Shown: positions 16,559-28,449, counted from the first letter of the stretch. The stretch is 64,000 nt of DNA from Janthinobacterium lividum (GCF_034424625.1 NZ_CP139976.1:682001-746000); one strand, 5' to 3'. Made by a program: numbers and translations. Notes: a model not told the origin generated them from the sequence alone.

Positions 16559-17889
16559 CTAATTTCTGTCCAGCAAGGGCAGAATCAATGTCACCGCCAG
16601 GCCGCCACCTTCGCGGTTGGCCAGGGTGATGCGCCCGCCATGGGCTTCGGCGATTTCGCGTGCCAGCGCCAGGCCAAGTCCCGTGCCGCTGCGCTTGGTG
16701 GAATAGAACGGTACCAGCGCGTTTTCCAGCACGGCGCCGCTCATGCCCGGGCCGCGGTCGCGCACTTCGATGCGCAGCTGCCCTTGCGCCTGGCTGACGT
16801 GCAGGCCGATATGCTCTTGCCGCGAACCGGATTCCAGCGCATTCTTGAGCAGGTTCAACAGTGCCTGCTGCATTTGCGCCGCATCGAACACGGCCGCCTG
16901 TGCGGGCGGTACGCAGTCGAGCGTGAAGGCCGCCTGCGAGGCCAGGCTGTCGAGAAAAGGCTGCCACTCGCACGGCGCCAGGCGTGGCGCGGGCAGCTTG
17001 GCAAAGCGCGCATAGCCGAGGATGAAGGTTTCCAGGTGGCGCGTGCGCTCCTCGATGGTGGCAAGGATTTGCGGCAGGCGCTCCGTCTGGCCGCGGCGCA
17101 CCAGCTCGGCGCCGGAATGGGCCAGCGAGGCCAGCGGCGCCAGCGAGTTGTTGAGTTCATGGCTGATGACGCGGATGACTTTTTTCCAGGTCTGCACTTC
17201 CTGGCGCCGCAGTTCCAGGGTCAGCTGGCGCAACAGCAGCAGTTCGTGCTTGCGCCCGTTCAGGCTGAAGCTGCGCCGCGCCAGGTGATATACCTCTTCC
17301 TGCTCCCCTTCGCCGCTGGTAAACAAGCCGTCGTGGCGGCGCGCCAGCGCTTCGGCCAGGGCCGGCGCCGCCTGTTGCACGATGTCGGCCAGGTGATGCC
17401 CCTCGAGCCGGCGGCCGTGGTGCAGCAGCTGGCGCGCGGCCAGGTTGGCGTAGACGATAGCGCTGCCCTCGGCCACCAGCAGCATGGCCACCGGCGTGTT
17501 TTGCACCATGGTGTCGAGCAGCAGTTCGCGCTGCACCAGGTCCAGGCGCTGCTTGCGCAGCACGTCGCCCAGCGCATTGTGGGCCGCCACCAGGTCGGCC
17601 AGTTCATCGTTCTGCGGCCAGCGCAGGCTGAAGCCGAAGTCGCCGTCCTGGTAGCTGGCGACGGTGCCGCTCAAGGCGCGAAACAGCGACAGCATCGCTT
17701 GCAGCTGCGCGCGGATGGTAATCACGGCCACCGGCAGCACGCACAGCAGGGTACCCGCCAGCACCAGCAGTGGCTGGCCGGGTAAAAAATGCGCGAGCAG
17801 CAGGGCGATGACGATGCCCAGCACCAGCAGGGTGACGATCAGCGCCGTCCAGCGCGTGAGCAGGGAAAGGCGCATGGGACGGTAGGCCA

Positions 17890-17890
<1 letters not shown>
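16559..17890 (-). CDS. NtrB/NtrY-type sensor histidine kinase, partner of an ABC exporter
   Basis: 443 residues. Two N-terminal membrane segments (about 13-33 and 38-58) are followed by a HAMP-like stretch and a PAS-like domain (TMVQNTPVAMLLVAEGSAIVYAN). The H-box is VISHELNNSLAPLASLAHS, and the ATPase part has NLLKNALES (N-box), DRGPGM (G1) and STKRSGTGLGLALAREIAE (G2). The H-box HELNNSL is typical of kinases that pair with NtrC-class regulators. The start ATG overlaps the regulator stop by one base (TGATG), so the pair is translationally coupled. With almost no periplasmic loop, it probably senses within the membrane or cytoplasm, or through the exporter. Confidence 0.9.
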
Positions 17891-19242
<1,352 letters not shown>

Positions 19243-19270
19243 GCGCGCAGCATATCACTCAGGTGCCGGC

Positions 19271-20509
19271 TCAGGTACTGCGGGTGGCCGTGGCCGGCGA
19301 AATACTGGCAGCGCGCCAGGCTGGCCCATACACGGCGCCCACGCCCAGCAGCCAGAATACCAGCGCGCCGGCCAGCAGGTAGCCGGGCGGCAGGCGCGCC
19401 ATTTCCAGCTGGCTGACCAGCAGCTGATTCAGGCCCAGCGCCAGCACCACGCCAGCCGCCACGCCGACGCTGGTGATCATGAAATTCTCCGTCAGGAAGT
19501 AGCGCAGGATGTCGATGCGGCGCGCACCGAGCGCGCGCCGCACGCCGATCTGCTTGCGCCGCTGCGAGACCCACAGGCTGGCGATGCCGACGATGCCGCT
19601 GGCCGTCACCAGCAGCAGCAGGGTGCTGACGGCGATGAGCATCCAGGACAAGCCCTGGTCGGCCAGATAACGTGTCTTGCGGTGCTGCTCCAGGGTATCC
19701 GTGCGCACCAGCAGGCGCTCGGTGCTGGACGTGCGGATGGCTTGTTCCGCCTCCTTCATCAGGCGGTTGCGCTGGCCTGGTTCTGCCCGCACGGCAAATA
19801 GCAGCGAATCGCGCCCGCCCGTCAGGCGCGCCGGCAGGATGATCGAATACTCGCCCTGGGCGCTGACCTGGCCGACCTGCGTCTGCAGCCGTTCCACCAC
19901 GCCGATCACGCGCATCTCGTCATCGTTGTCGCCGGTGCCATTGAACAGGGGTTTGCCGACAAAGCTGGTTTCGCCTGGCCAGATTTTTTGCGCCGCGGCG
20001 CGCGTCACGATCACCACCTTGGGGAAGGTTTCATCGACGTCTTCATTGATTTCCGGGACCTCGTCGGGATGGAAATCGCGCCCTTCCACCAGCTTCAGGC
20101 CATATGTCCTGACCAGCGAATCGGGCGTGACGTACATCGAGGTGCCGGCGCTGGCCTCGGCCTGTCCGCGTTTGGCCGCGACGTTGGTGCTGCTGCCGGA
20201 ACGCGACAGCACGGCCTGCGTGGTTTGCGCCACGGAGACCACGCCCGGCAGGGCGCGCAGTATCGCGGCCTGGCGCTTCTGCTCGGCTATCTGGCGCTGC
20301 GGGCTGCCTTTGTCCATGCTCTGGACTTTGACATAGAAGATGTCGTTTTCGGCCGCTACGCCGGTGGGACGGGCGGCGATGGCCTGGCGCAGGTTGACGA
20401 TGTACAAGGCGTTGGCCAGGATGGCCAGGCTGATGGCAACTTGCACGGCGACGAGCACGGCGCCGGTCTTGTTGCGCATCAGCGCCGACAGGATGGGGCG
20501 GATTTCCAT
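19271..20509 (-). CDS. ABC transporter permease, MacB/FtsX type (second permease)
   Basis: 412 residues. The ATG at 20,509 is preceded by GAGG at a good distance; longer forms upstream lack support. Topology is one N-terminal membrane helix (about 16-38), a large periplasmic MacB_PCD-like domain, and three C-terminal helices, the FtsX/MacB fold. The SQRRKQIGVRRALGARRIDILRYFL stretch is the cytoplasmic coupling loop, broken here only by quotation length. It follows the first permease by 28 bases. The two permeases together likely form a heterodimer with the ATPase at 21,869-22,582. Confidence 0.85.
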   Translation of the reverse strand: MEIRPILSALMRNKTGAVLVAVQVAISLAILANALYIVNLRQAIAARPTGVAAENDIFYVKVQSMDKGSPQRQIAEQKRQAAILRALPGVVSVAQTTQAVLSRSGSSTNVAAKRGQAEASAGTSMYVTPDSLVRTYGLKLVEGRDFHPDEVPEINEDVDETFPKVVIVTRAAAQKIWPGETSFVGKPLFNGTGDNDDEMRVIGVVERLQTQVGQVSAQGEYSIILPARLTGGRDSLLFAVRAEPGQRNRLMKEAEQAIRTSSTERLLVRTDTLEQHRKTRYLADQGLSWMLIAVSTLLLLVTASGIVGIASLWVSQRRKQIGVRRALGARRIDILRYFLTENFMITSVGVAAGVVLALGLNQLLVSQLEMARLPPGYLLAGALVFWLLGVGAVYGPAWRAASISPATATRST

Positions 20510-20537
20510 GTGGGGCCTCATTGTGAAAAGGTGGGTG

Positions 20538-21860
20538 TCATTGGGATTTGAGCTGCATCGCCGGCGTGACCTGGCAGGCGCGCCAGGTGGGCAACAGCCC
20601 TGCGAGCAAAGCCGCCAGTACGGAAACGGCAAACGTCAGCAGCAGCATCGGGACATCCAGGTGCGCCACGGTGCCCAGCTCCCTCGATTGCGCGCTCACC
20701 ACGGCCAGGGCGGCATAGGCCAGCAACAGGCCCAGCACGCCGCCGGCCAGGCCGATGACGCCGGTCTCGATCAGGAACTGGCGAAAGATGTCGCGCTGCG
20801 TGGCGCCCAGTGCGCGGCGGATGCCGACTTCCGCCGCCCGCGCGGAGAACTTGGCCAGCAGCAGGCCGATGGTGTTGACCAGGCAGAGCAGCAGGAAGCC
20901 GAAGGCCAGCCAGGCAGCCAGCTTGTTGTCGTTGTCGACCACGTTCAGGAAATCGAGCCACTGCCTGACGTCGTACAGCATGTTGGGCGCATGGCGTGGC
21001 ATGCGGCCCAGCTTGCGCTGTTCGGCCGCATAGCTGTCGAGATAAGCTTGCAGCTCGCTGCGTTCGCCGGCGCTGGCCATTTCAAACCAGAATTGCAGCC
21101 AGGTGCAGTCCGATGCCAGGATACCCTGGTAACCGGGGCTGCGCTCGACGCCGCTGCAGGCCATGCCGCCGTCATGTCCCGTTTCGTGGCGAATGGCACT
21201 GGCAAACGGAATGAAGAATTCATCTTCCGTGCCAAAGGCGCCCTTGCTGCCGATGATGCGGTGCACGCGCGGCACGGGATCCCAGCGATCGAGCACGCCG
21301 CTGACCAGATAGGGGCGTCCCAGCACCGTCACGCGCTGGCCCACGGGATTGACTGTGCCCAGCAGCTTTTCCGCCAGGGCGCGGCTCAGGACGATGACGT
21401 CGGCGCCGCTGGCGTCGTCGGCCTCGCTCCATGGCTGGCCATACAGGAAGGGTACTTCAAACATGGCGAAGAAATCGCGCGTGGGGGCCAGGCCCTGGGC
21501 CCGGAAGGCGCCGAGGTCCCTGCGCGCCGGCTCCACGGGGCCGGCCACGCCGTACATGACACTGCGGCGGATGCCCATCTTGCTGGCCATGAAGTTCTTC
21601 GCATCGGTATAGGCGAGCTGTGACTGGCCAAAGCTGGGTTTGGTGCCCGGCGTATAGCCTTTCAAGGGAACTACATCGATCATCGGCACGAACAGGCGGT
21701 CGCTCTTGTGCGGCAGTGGATCGCCCGACATCGCATGCAGGATGGTGACGGTGGCCACGCTGGCGGCCACGCCGACGGCCAGGGTCAGCACCATCAGCGC
21801 CGTCAGGGCGGGATTGCGGCGCAGGTTGCGCAGGCCCAGCTTGAAATAGTAGTGGAACAT
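20538..21860 (-). CDS. ABC transporter permease, MacB/FtsX type (first permease)
   Basis: 440 residues with the MacB/FtsX layout: N-terminal helix (about 20-42), a large periplasmic domain of about 270 residues, then three membrane helices from about residue 315. The coupling loop AAEVGIRRALGATQRDIFRQ is clear. The periplasmic domain contains a pair of cysteines (in GGMACSGVER and ASDCTWLQF) that could form a disulfide. It begins eight bases after the ATPase gene. Unlike classical MacB, the ATPase is a separate polypeptide and there are two permeases, as in many peptide/antibiotic exporters linked to two-component systems. Confidence 0.87.
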   Translation of the reverse strand: MFHYYFKLGLRNLRRNPALTALMVLTLAVGVAASVATVTILHAMSGDPLPHKSDRLFVPMIDVVPLKGYTPGTKPSFGQSQLAYTDAKNFMASKMGIRRSVMYGVAGPVEPARRDLGAFRAQGLAPTRDFFAMFEVPFLYGQPWSEADDASGADVIVLSRALAEKLLGTVNPVGQRVTVLGRPYLVSGVLDRWDPVPRVHRIIGSKGAFGTEDEFFIPFASAIRHETGHDGGMACSGVERSPGYQGILASDCTWLQFWFEMASAGERSELQAYLDSYAAEQRKLGRMPRHAPNMLYDVRQWLDFLNVVDNDNKLAAWLAFGFLLLCLVNTIGLLLAKFSARAAEVGIRRALGATQRDIFRQFLIETGVIGLAGGVLGLLLAYAALAVVSAQSRELGTVAHLDVPMLLLTFAVSVLAALLAGLLPTWRACQVTPAMQLKSQ

Positions 21861-21868
21861 GGCGGCTC

Positions 21869-22582
<714 letters not shown>

Positions 22583-22606
22583 GGGAAGCCTCCTTGTTGA
22601 CTGAAA

Positions 22607-23872
22607 TTAATTGAGTGCGACGCGGGCCGCGTTCGCGAAATTTTCCGTGCCGGCGACCACCACCTTGTCGCCCAGTTTCAGGCCGCCGAGAATCTCGACG
22701 GCAGAGATGCTGGTGGCGCCCAGCTTGATGGGCGTGCGGACGGCCACGCCATCGCGCACCACGTAGGCAAAGCGTCCGCCTTCGGCTTCGACGAAGGAAC
22801 CGCGCGCCAGCATCAGCACATTGGGCCGCTCGTCGATCAGCAGGCGTGCCGAGACGCGCTGGTTCTGGCGCAGGCCGGCCGGCTGTTCGCCGTTGAAGCG
22901 CACGCGCGCCAGCACTTGGTTCTTGACCACTTCGGGCGACAGCGCCGACAGCTTGCCGGAGGCGCGGATGGCGCCAGTCTCGATCTCGGCGCTCATGCCC
23001 AGGCCGATGTCGGCCACATACGTTTCCGGCACCTCGAGCTCCACTTCCAGCTGCGACAGGTCGACCAGGGTCATCAGGGCCGTGTTGGCCTGCACCACGC
23101 TGCGGTTGGCCACCGACAGCGTGCCGATGAAGCCATTGACGGGCGCACGCACGGTCAGCTCGTCGACCCTGCGCTGCGCGTTGTCGCGGCTCAGGCGCTG
23201 GCGTTCCAGTTCGTTGACCCGGGTCTTCAGCGCCAGGGTCACGTCCTCGCCTTCCAGGCCGGCCGCCTGCGAAGCGTGCTTGCTGCGGATCTCGGCGGAA
23301 TTCAAGGCATCCTTGGCCTTCTGGTAATCGATCTTGGCAATGATGCCCACCTGCGCCACGCTTTCATAGCGCTCCAGCGTGCGCTGGGCGGACAGGCGCT
23401 CGATTTCCGCCGTATCCGCTTCGCGCCTGGCCAGCAGTTTCTGTTTCTTGGCCAGGATCTGCTGGCGCGCCACTTCCGCTTCCAGCTGCTGCACGCTCGA
23501 CTGCTCGCGTTTCAGCGCGTCCGACAGGTCGGGCGATTCCAGCACGGCGAGGATATCGCCCTTTTTGACGGTGTCGCCGGCCTTCGCTTTCAGCGTGACG
23601 GTGGCCACCGTGGTCGAATACAGCGTGGGGCTGATGGCGGCCACCACGCGTCCGTTCACGGCGGCGTCGCGGATCAGGGTGCCGCGCGTGACGTCGGCGA
23701 TGCGCAGGCGGTCGGCGTTGACGGAATGTTCGCTGTTGCGCCAGCCGGCAACGGCAGCGATGGCGGCGCCGATGACGACGGCGGCGCCGGCCAGCAGCAG
23801 GGCGCGTTTCTTGTGGCGCTGGCCCGGCGGGGCGGACAGTACGGCGTCTTGGGAGGAAGTATCGCGGATCAT
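22607..23872 (-). CDS. Periplasmic adaptor (MacA/HlyD family) of ABC exporter
   Basis: 421 residues. One N-terminal membrane anchor (about 23-44) is followed by a lipoyl-like half motif (VTLKAKAGDTVKKGDILAVL), a long alpha-helical hairpin rich in Glu/Lys/Arg (about 110-220), the second lipoyl half and beta-barrel domains (NGFIGTLSVANRSVVQANT). This is the membrane-fusion protein fold that links the inner-membrane ABC unit to an outer-membrane TolC-type channel, which is not encoded here. As the first gene of the minus-strand six-gene cluster it marks the operon promoter between 23,873 and 24,121. Confidence 0.88.
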   Translation of the reverse strand: MIRDTSSQDAVLSAPPGQRHKKRALLLAGAAVVIGAAIAAVAGWRNSEHSVNADRLRIADVTRGTLIRDAAVNGRVVAAISPTLYSTTVATVTLKAKAGDTVKKGDILAVLESPDLSDALKREQSSVQQLEAEVARQQILAKKQKLLARREADTAEIERLSAQRTLERYESVAQVGIIAKIDYQKAKDALNSAEIRSKHASQAAGLEGEDVTLALKTRVNELERQRLSRDNAQRRVDELTVRAPVNGFIGTLSVANRSVVQANTALMTLVDLSQLEVELEVPETYVADIGLGMSAEIETGAIRASGKLSALSPEVVKNQVLARVRFNGEQPAGLRQNQRVSARLLIDERPNVLMLARGSFVEAEGGRFAYVVRDGVAVRTPIKLGATSISAVEILGGLKLGDKVVVAGTENFANAARVALN

Positions 23873-24121
23873 GGTCAGGTCTCGTGAAGGATAGCGTTTC
23901 TAATGCACGATCCATGCCAGTTGTTAAGTCATTGATTTGAATCGGGAAAAATTCTGGCGTCCGGCTGTCCGCCGTGTCCGCGCTGTCCAGGCGGTGTCCG
24001 CGTGCGGCGCACCGTCGCGGCGTTTGCGTATGGATCTTGATATTCTGGCAATCGACCTGAACTGCTGCCCAGGCAGTGATGGCGCGCGGCGCCATGCTGG
24101 CCCCCCCTTCTTTGGAGCATG

Positions 24122-25705
24122 ATGTCGCCTTCGCCCTCCCTTTTTGCCCGCCTGCGTCCTTGGCTGCGTCAGTTTGCCAGCCTGCCCGAACCGGCGGAAC
24201 TCGATTATCCATTTGTCGCCAGCGACATCGCCATGTTGCAAAGGATCGAGGGTGGTTTGCCCCAGCTCGATAGCCAGACGTGGGATGAAATGCTGCTGGA
24301 CGCCTACCATACGCAGCTTGCCACGCAGGTCAGCATTCTCGGTCAGCAGCGATTGCATCAACGCCTGGCAGGTGGCACGGCGGACGCCGCCTCGCGGGCG
24401 CGCATCGCTGCGTTGCTGGCGGCGCCGGCACAGCTGGCGGTGCTCGAGCAAGCCATGCTGCCGCTGCGCACGGCGGACGCGGAAGTGGCGGCGCTGCTGT
24501 GCGGCGCAGCGCCACCAGCAGCACCGTGGTGGAGCCGCTGGTTGCTGCTGCCGACACTGGTGCTGCTGGCGTCGCTGCTGGCCGCGTGGCTGTTTGCGCC
24601 GCTGGCATGGGCCGTCGCGGTACCCGTCTGGTTCTTGCTGATGGCGTTGCAGATGCGTTTTCACGACCGTTGCAAACCGTGGGAGCGCAGCGTCTTTACG
24701 TTACAGCAGATACTGCTGGTGCATGGTCGACTGGGGGCGCTCGAGACTGCGTTCACGGCGGACCTGCGGGAAGGCGGGTGGGCTGCCGGCGTGATCAACC
24801 GGCAGATCACGCCAGGGCGCTGGATCAAGATGATTCCCCTGCTGAGCGAATATGACGACTGGCTCATGCTGGGCAATATCCGGCGCTACTTTCACAGCCT
24901 GCGCGTGGTGCGGCGCGAACGCGCCTTCTTGCGTCAGAGTTTCCTGCTGCTGGCCGACCTGGAAGCGGACCTGGCCCTGGCGCGTCATCTGCGCGGCCGC
25001 GCGCAGTTCTGCTGGGCGCAGGACGCCGGCGCGCGGCAATTGTCGCTCGACGCCATGGTGCATCCGCTGCTCGATGGCGCCGTACCGCTATCGTTGCGGC
25101 TCGATGGCCGCGGCGCCTTTATTTCGGGGCAGAATGCGGTGGGAAAAAGTACCTTGCTGCGCGGTGTGGGGCTCAATCTGATCAGTGCACGCGCCTTTGG
25201 CTTTTGCTATGCCCATGCTGCCCGGGTACCCATGCTGCCCCTGTATTCGAGCATGCAAAACGAGGACTCGCTCGACGGCGGCGAAAGTCTCTATATCGCC
25301 GAATTGCGGCGCGCGCGCGAATTGCTGGCGCTGGCCGAGGAGGGCGTGCCGGCGCTGTTCCTGATCGATGAAATCTTCCGCGCCACGAACCACCTCGAAT
25401 CCGTGGCGGCGGCCGCCGCCGTGCTGCATTCCCTGGCCGCGCGCCACCTGGTGATCGTCTCGTCGCACAATCTGGTATTGGGGCCGCTGCTGGAAGACTG
25501 CCTGGCGCCGTGGTGCGTGGGCCGCGATGACGCCGGCGCGCTGCTGCTGGCGCCGGGCGTGCTGCAGGCCACGAATGGCATCGCCCTGCTGGCGCAGCGC
25601 GGCTTTGACGCCGGTATCGCAGACAAGGCCGGGCGCGTCTTCGACTGGCTCAGCACGCACATGGCGCAGCCGGCCGATTGCGGCGGCGTGCTCGAACGGG
25701 CCTGA
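24122..25705 (+). CDS. Membrane-anchored MutS-family ATPase (MutS-like C-terminal domain)
   Basis: 527 residues from the ATG at 24,122; the adjacent ATG at 24,119 is too close to the GGAG box. Residues from about 336 form a MutS-type ABC ATPase: Walker A GQNAVGKST, then NEDSLDGGESLYIAEL, Walker B LFLIDEIFRATNHLES and a VIVSSHNLVL tail. The N-terminal half lacks the MutS mismatch-recognition domain and instead has two adjacent hydrophobic segments (about 140-175) flanked by helical clamp-like sequence. Such membrane-tethered MutS relatives exist in several bacteria, with unknown function; mismatch repair is unlikely. It is divergent from the ABC exporter operon and convergent with the phosphoethanolamine transferase. 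Confidence 0.82.
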   Translation: MSPSPSLFARLRPWLRQFASLPEPAELDYPFVASDIAMLQRIEGGLPQLDSQTWDEMLLDAYHTQLATQVSILGQQRLHQRLAGGTADAASRARIAALLAAPAQLAVLEQAMLPLRTADAEVAALLCGAAPPAAPWWSRWLLLPTLVLLASLLAAWLFAPLAWAVAVPVWFLLMALQMRFHDRCKPWERSVFTLQQILLVHGRLGALETAFTADLREGGWAAGVINRQITPGRWIKMIPLLSEYDDWLMLGNIRRYFHSLRVVRRERAFLRQSFLLLADLEADLALARHLRGRAQFCWAQDAGARQLSLDAMVHPLLDGAVPLSLRLDGRGAFISGQNAVGKSTLLRGVGLNLISARAFGFCYAHAARVPMLPLYSSMQNEDSLDGGESLYIAELRRARELLALAEEGVPALFLIDEIFRATNHLESVAAAAAVLHSLAARHLVIVSSHNLVLGPLLEDCLAPWCVGRDDAGALLLAPGVLQATNGIALLAQRGFDAGIADKAGRVFDWLSTHMAQPADCGGVLERA

Positions 25706-25714
25706 TGGCCGCGC

Positions 25715-27640
25715 TTATTTTTCCTGCTTTTCCGGCGTGCTCTTGTCGATCACTTCGCGGCAATCGCCGCGGATGATGGCGTTGTCGTAGTTGGTCCAGC
25801 CGTAGCTGTCGACGTAGCGCTTGTGCTGCTTGAAGCGGGGGCTGGCGATGCTCCACTCGGGCTGTTCGCCGGCGAAGCGGATGTCGCCCAGATCGAGCAG
25901 CGTATGGAACATGTTTTCCGTCGACAGGCGCGCCTTTTGATGGCGCTGCAGCTGTGTCACCTTGTCCGGATAGTGCCGCTGGAATTGCGGCGAGTACCAG
26001 ACGAAGGCGGGCACGTGGAATTCGAACTGCGTGTTGTGGCCGTGGAAGGCCAGGCGGCAGGTGCCGTCGTACAGGGTCTGGCCATGGTCGGCCACATAGA
26101 CGAGCGAGCTGCGCAGGGCGGTGCGCTGGCCATCGTCCTTCAGCATGCCGATCACGTTCGACAGGAACCAGTCCGTGTACAGGATGGAGCTGTCGTAGCT
26201 GTTGTTCAGCTGCGGCTTGATGGCTGTGTCCGTGTAGACGGGCTTGTCGACGCCGAACAGCGACGGTTGCCACTTGTCGAACGCTTTCGGATAGCGCTGG
26301 CTGTAGTTCCAGTGGCTGCCCAGGGTGTGCAGCACGATGAGTTTTTTCGGCGCGGGGTCGGCCAGCGCGTTCTTGAACGGGTCGAACAGGATCTGGTCGA
26401 AGTTTGAATTGTTGGTAAAGCCGCCCAGGTTCAGGAATTGCACTACGTCCGCTTCCTTGGCAAAGACGGACACGGGCGTGTCGAACTGGCCGAACGAAAT
26501 CTGGTTCGACAGCCAGTAGGTCTTGAAGCCCGCTTCCTTGTAGGCGGTGAGGAAGGATTTCTCCGAGAAGCCATCCTTGAGGCTTTGCGTGGCCGGCTTG
26601 CGCGAGATGATGACGGGCACGGACAGGCGCGTGGCGGAAACGGCCGTGATGACGTCGGCCAGCGGCACCAGGTTGGCTTCCTGCTTCAGCAGGGGATTGG
26701 TGTCGCGTTCATAGCCGTTCAGGCTCCAGCGGTCGTAGCGCGACGATTCACCGATTACCATGACCACCACTTCCGGATGGGGATCGGGTTGCTGCTGGTG
26801 CGCGCCGAAACGGAAGCTGCTGCTTTTCTGTCCCAGCTCGGCCAGGTAGCGACGCTCCTTGTAGAAATCGAAGCCGCGCGCGGCCAGGCCGAAAGGCCAG
26901 GAGTTGCTGACAGTGTCGAAGGCGTAGGGCAGGCGCGCCCAGTGGGGCAGGCTGGGCCAGCCCAGGCCCGTCTCGTCGGCGCCGGCGATGCTGGCGTTTT
27001 CCGGCTTGCTGCTTTCCTCGTCTTCCTCGGCCGTTTCATCGTCGGCCGAGCTGGCGTCGCCGAAGCCGGAGGCGCCCGCCTTGCCGCTGACCGCCGGCCC
27101 GCTGGCCTTGGCCGGTGCGGCGGTGCTGTGCAGGACCTTGGCCTCGAAACCAAATTCATAGCCATACCACCAGAAGCCGCCCAGCAGGATCAGCAGCACG
27201 AAGGCGGCCGGGCGCGTCTTGCCGCGCCAGTCGAGGTCGCGCGTGCGCGTGGCCGCATACCAGCCGAGCAGGCACCAGGCGATCACGCCCAGCATGACGG
27301 CGCCCATCAGCCACACTTTTTGCCCGAGGAATTCCATCGCTTCCTTGGGGCTGGTTTCAAAGATGATGCCCAGGTGGTGCGTGGAAATGCCCTGGCCATA
27401 GAAGATGAACAGGTAGATTTCCGTCGGCAGGGCCAGGAAGGCAGGCACCAGCAGCCAGTGGAAATACGCGGGGCGCTTGAACACGCTCCAGACGGCCAGC
27501 CAGGCCAGCAGCTCGAAGGTGAGTATCTGCCAGGGATGCTCGGGGGCGCGCCCCAGCAGCGCGGGAATGAAGGGCACGGCCGTCAGCAAGGCATACGTCA
27601 GGAGCAGGAACAGATTGGCGGGGCGAAGCAAGGAGCGCAT
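25715..27640 (-). CDS. Phosphoethanolamine transferase family protein (alkaline phosphatase fold)
   Basis: 641 residues: five N-terminal membrane segments (to about residue 165), a 60-residue Ala/Gly/Asp/Glu-rich linker (about 170-230), and a periplasmic sulfatase-fold domain. The nucleophile motif is IGESSRYDRWSLNGYERD (S299 in the position usually Thr in EptA), and a metal-binding ADHGQ occurs late. The pattern is nearest the CptA/EptA branch, which adds phosphoethanolamine to lipid A, LPS core or other periplasmic glycans. The acceptor is not predictable; with a cyclic glucan synthase elsewhere in the window, an OpgE-like role is only a possibility. Confidence 0.82.
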   Translation of the reverse strand: MRSLLRPANLFLLLTYALLTAVPFIPALLGRAPEHPWQILTFELLAWLAVWSVFKRPAYFHWLLVPAFLALPTEIYLFIFYGQGISTHHLGIIFETSPKEAMEFLGQKVWLMGAVMLGVIAWCLLGWYAATRTRDLDWRGKTRPAAFVLLILLGGFWWYGYEFGFEAKVLHSTAAPAKASGPAVSGKAGASGFGDASSADDETAEEDEESSKPENASIAGADETGLGWPSLPHWARLPYAFDTVSNSWPFGLAARGFDFYKERRYLAELGQKSSSFRFGAHQQQPDPHPEVVVMVIGESSRYDRWSLNGYERDTNPLLKQEANLVPLADVITAVSATRLSVPVIISRKPATQSLKDGFSEKSFLTAYKEAGFKTYWLSNQISFGQFDTPVSVFAKEADVVQFLNLGGFTNNSNFDQILFDPFKNALADPAPKKLIVLHTLGSHWNYSQRYPKAFDKWQPSLFGVDKPVYTDTAIKPQLNNSYDSSILYTDWFLSNVIGMLKDDGQRTALRSSLVYVADHGQTLYDGTCRLAFHGHNTQFEFHVPAFVWYSPQFQRHYPDKVTQLQRHQKARLSTENMFHTLLDLGDIRFAGEQPEWSIASPRFKQHKRYVDSYGWTNYDNAIIRGDCREVIDKSTPEKQEK

Positions 27641-28065
27641 AAGGGAGGGCAGCGAAAAATGTCCGCTATTATCAATCCTTTTGTTATCTTGCGGTCATAC
27701 AAGAATGTGCGCGTCCGGTGCTTGGCCGCAGAGAAAGAATGCCAAATCATCAATTGCCGCGTAGTGCCGGCGTCCGCGCGCTGCGGCCAAAGATTAGTCA
27801 AAATGCCACAAAACTGCCTCTTTTTTGCCTTTTTTTATAGCAAAAAGCGGTAAACTGATTGACCCCCTGTAGCACAAGGTCTAAACTAGCGAGTTCTCGA
27901 TTTTATTCTGCTCATCGTTTACGTATTGCTTGGCATTTCATGGCCGCTCCTTATCGAGTGGCTGCGGGCGCCTCCGGTGCGCAGTAGATGAAAGCGGGAC
28001 GAGGTTTTAGTCGCCGGGCATCTTGCCCGGGTTATTAATCGTAGTTTTTTGTTGGATTTATAACG
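27641..28065. other. Intergenic region and leader upstream of rpsL
   Basis: 425 bases without a convincing gene. It must hold the promoter of the minus-strand transferase gene and the str operon promoter. A candidate -10 is TAAACT at 27,851-27,856, but its best -35 (TTGCCT, 27,825) is 20 bases away, so I treat it as weak. In the leader, CCGGGCA and TGCCCGG (about 28,013-28,030) form a perfect seven-base hairpin 35 bases before rpsL. Confidence 0.5.
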
Positions 28066-28449
28066 ATGCCAACCATCAATCAATTGATTCGCAATCCACG
28101 CGTCGCTTTGACCGTGAAGAGCAAATCGCCGGCGCTGGAAAACAGCCCGCAAAAACGTGGCGTCTGCACACGTGTTTACACCACGACTCCAAAGAAGCCA
28201 AACTCGGCTCTGCGTAAAGTCGCTAAAGTTCGTCTGACCAATGGTTTCGAAGTTATTTCGTACATTGGCGGTGAAGGCCATAACCTGCAAGAGCATAGTG
28301 TTGTGCTGCTGCGCGGCGGTCGCGTCAAGGATTTGCCGGGTGTGCGTTACCACATGGTTCGCGGTGCCCTGGATACCCAAGGCGTTAAAGACCGTAAGCA
28401 ATCGCGTTCGAAGTACGGTACCAAGCGCGCTAAAGCAGGCAAGAAGTAA
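28066..28449 (+). CDS. rpsL: 30S ribosomal protein S12
   Basis: 127 residues, standard S12 length. It sits at the decoding centre of the 30S subunit. The [11 protein letters not shown] and [13 protein letters not shown] loops carry the lysines whose mutation gives streptomycin resistance; both are wild type here (K43/K88 by E. coli numbering). It is the first gene of the str operon rpsL-rpsG-fusA-tuf. Codon use shifts abruptly here to the biased, lower-GC3 pattern of highly expressed genes. Confidence 0.98.
   Translation: MPTINQLIRNPRVALTVKSKSPALENSPQKRGVCTRVYTTTPKKPNSALRKVAKVRLTNGFEVISYIGGEGHNLQEHSVVLLRGGRVKDLPGVRYHMVRGALDTQGVKDRKQSRSKYGTKRAKAGKK

Noticed and set aside
27825..27856. TTGCCT / TAAACT as the str operon promoter
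   Set aside because: The 20-base spacing is too long for a confident sigma-70 promoter; kept only as a note in the intergenic entry.
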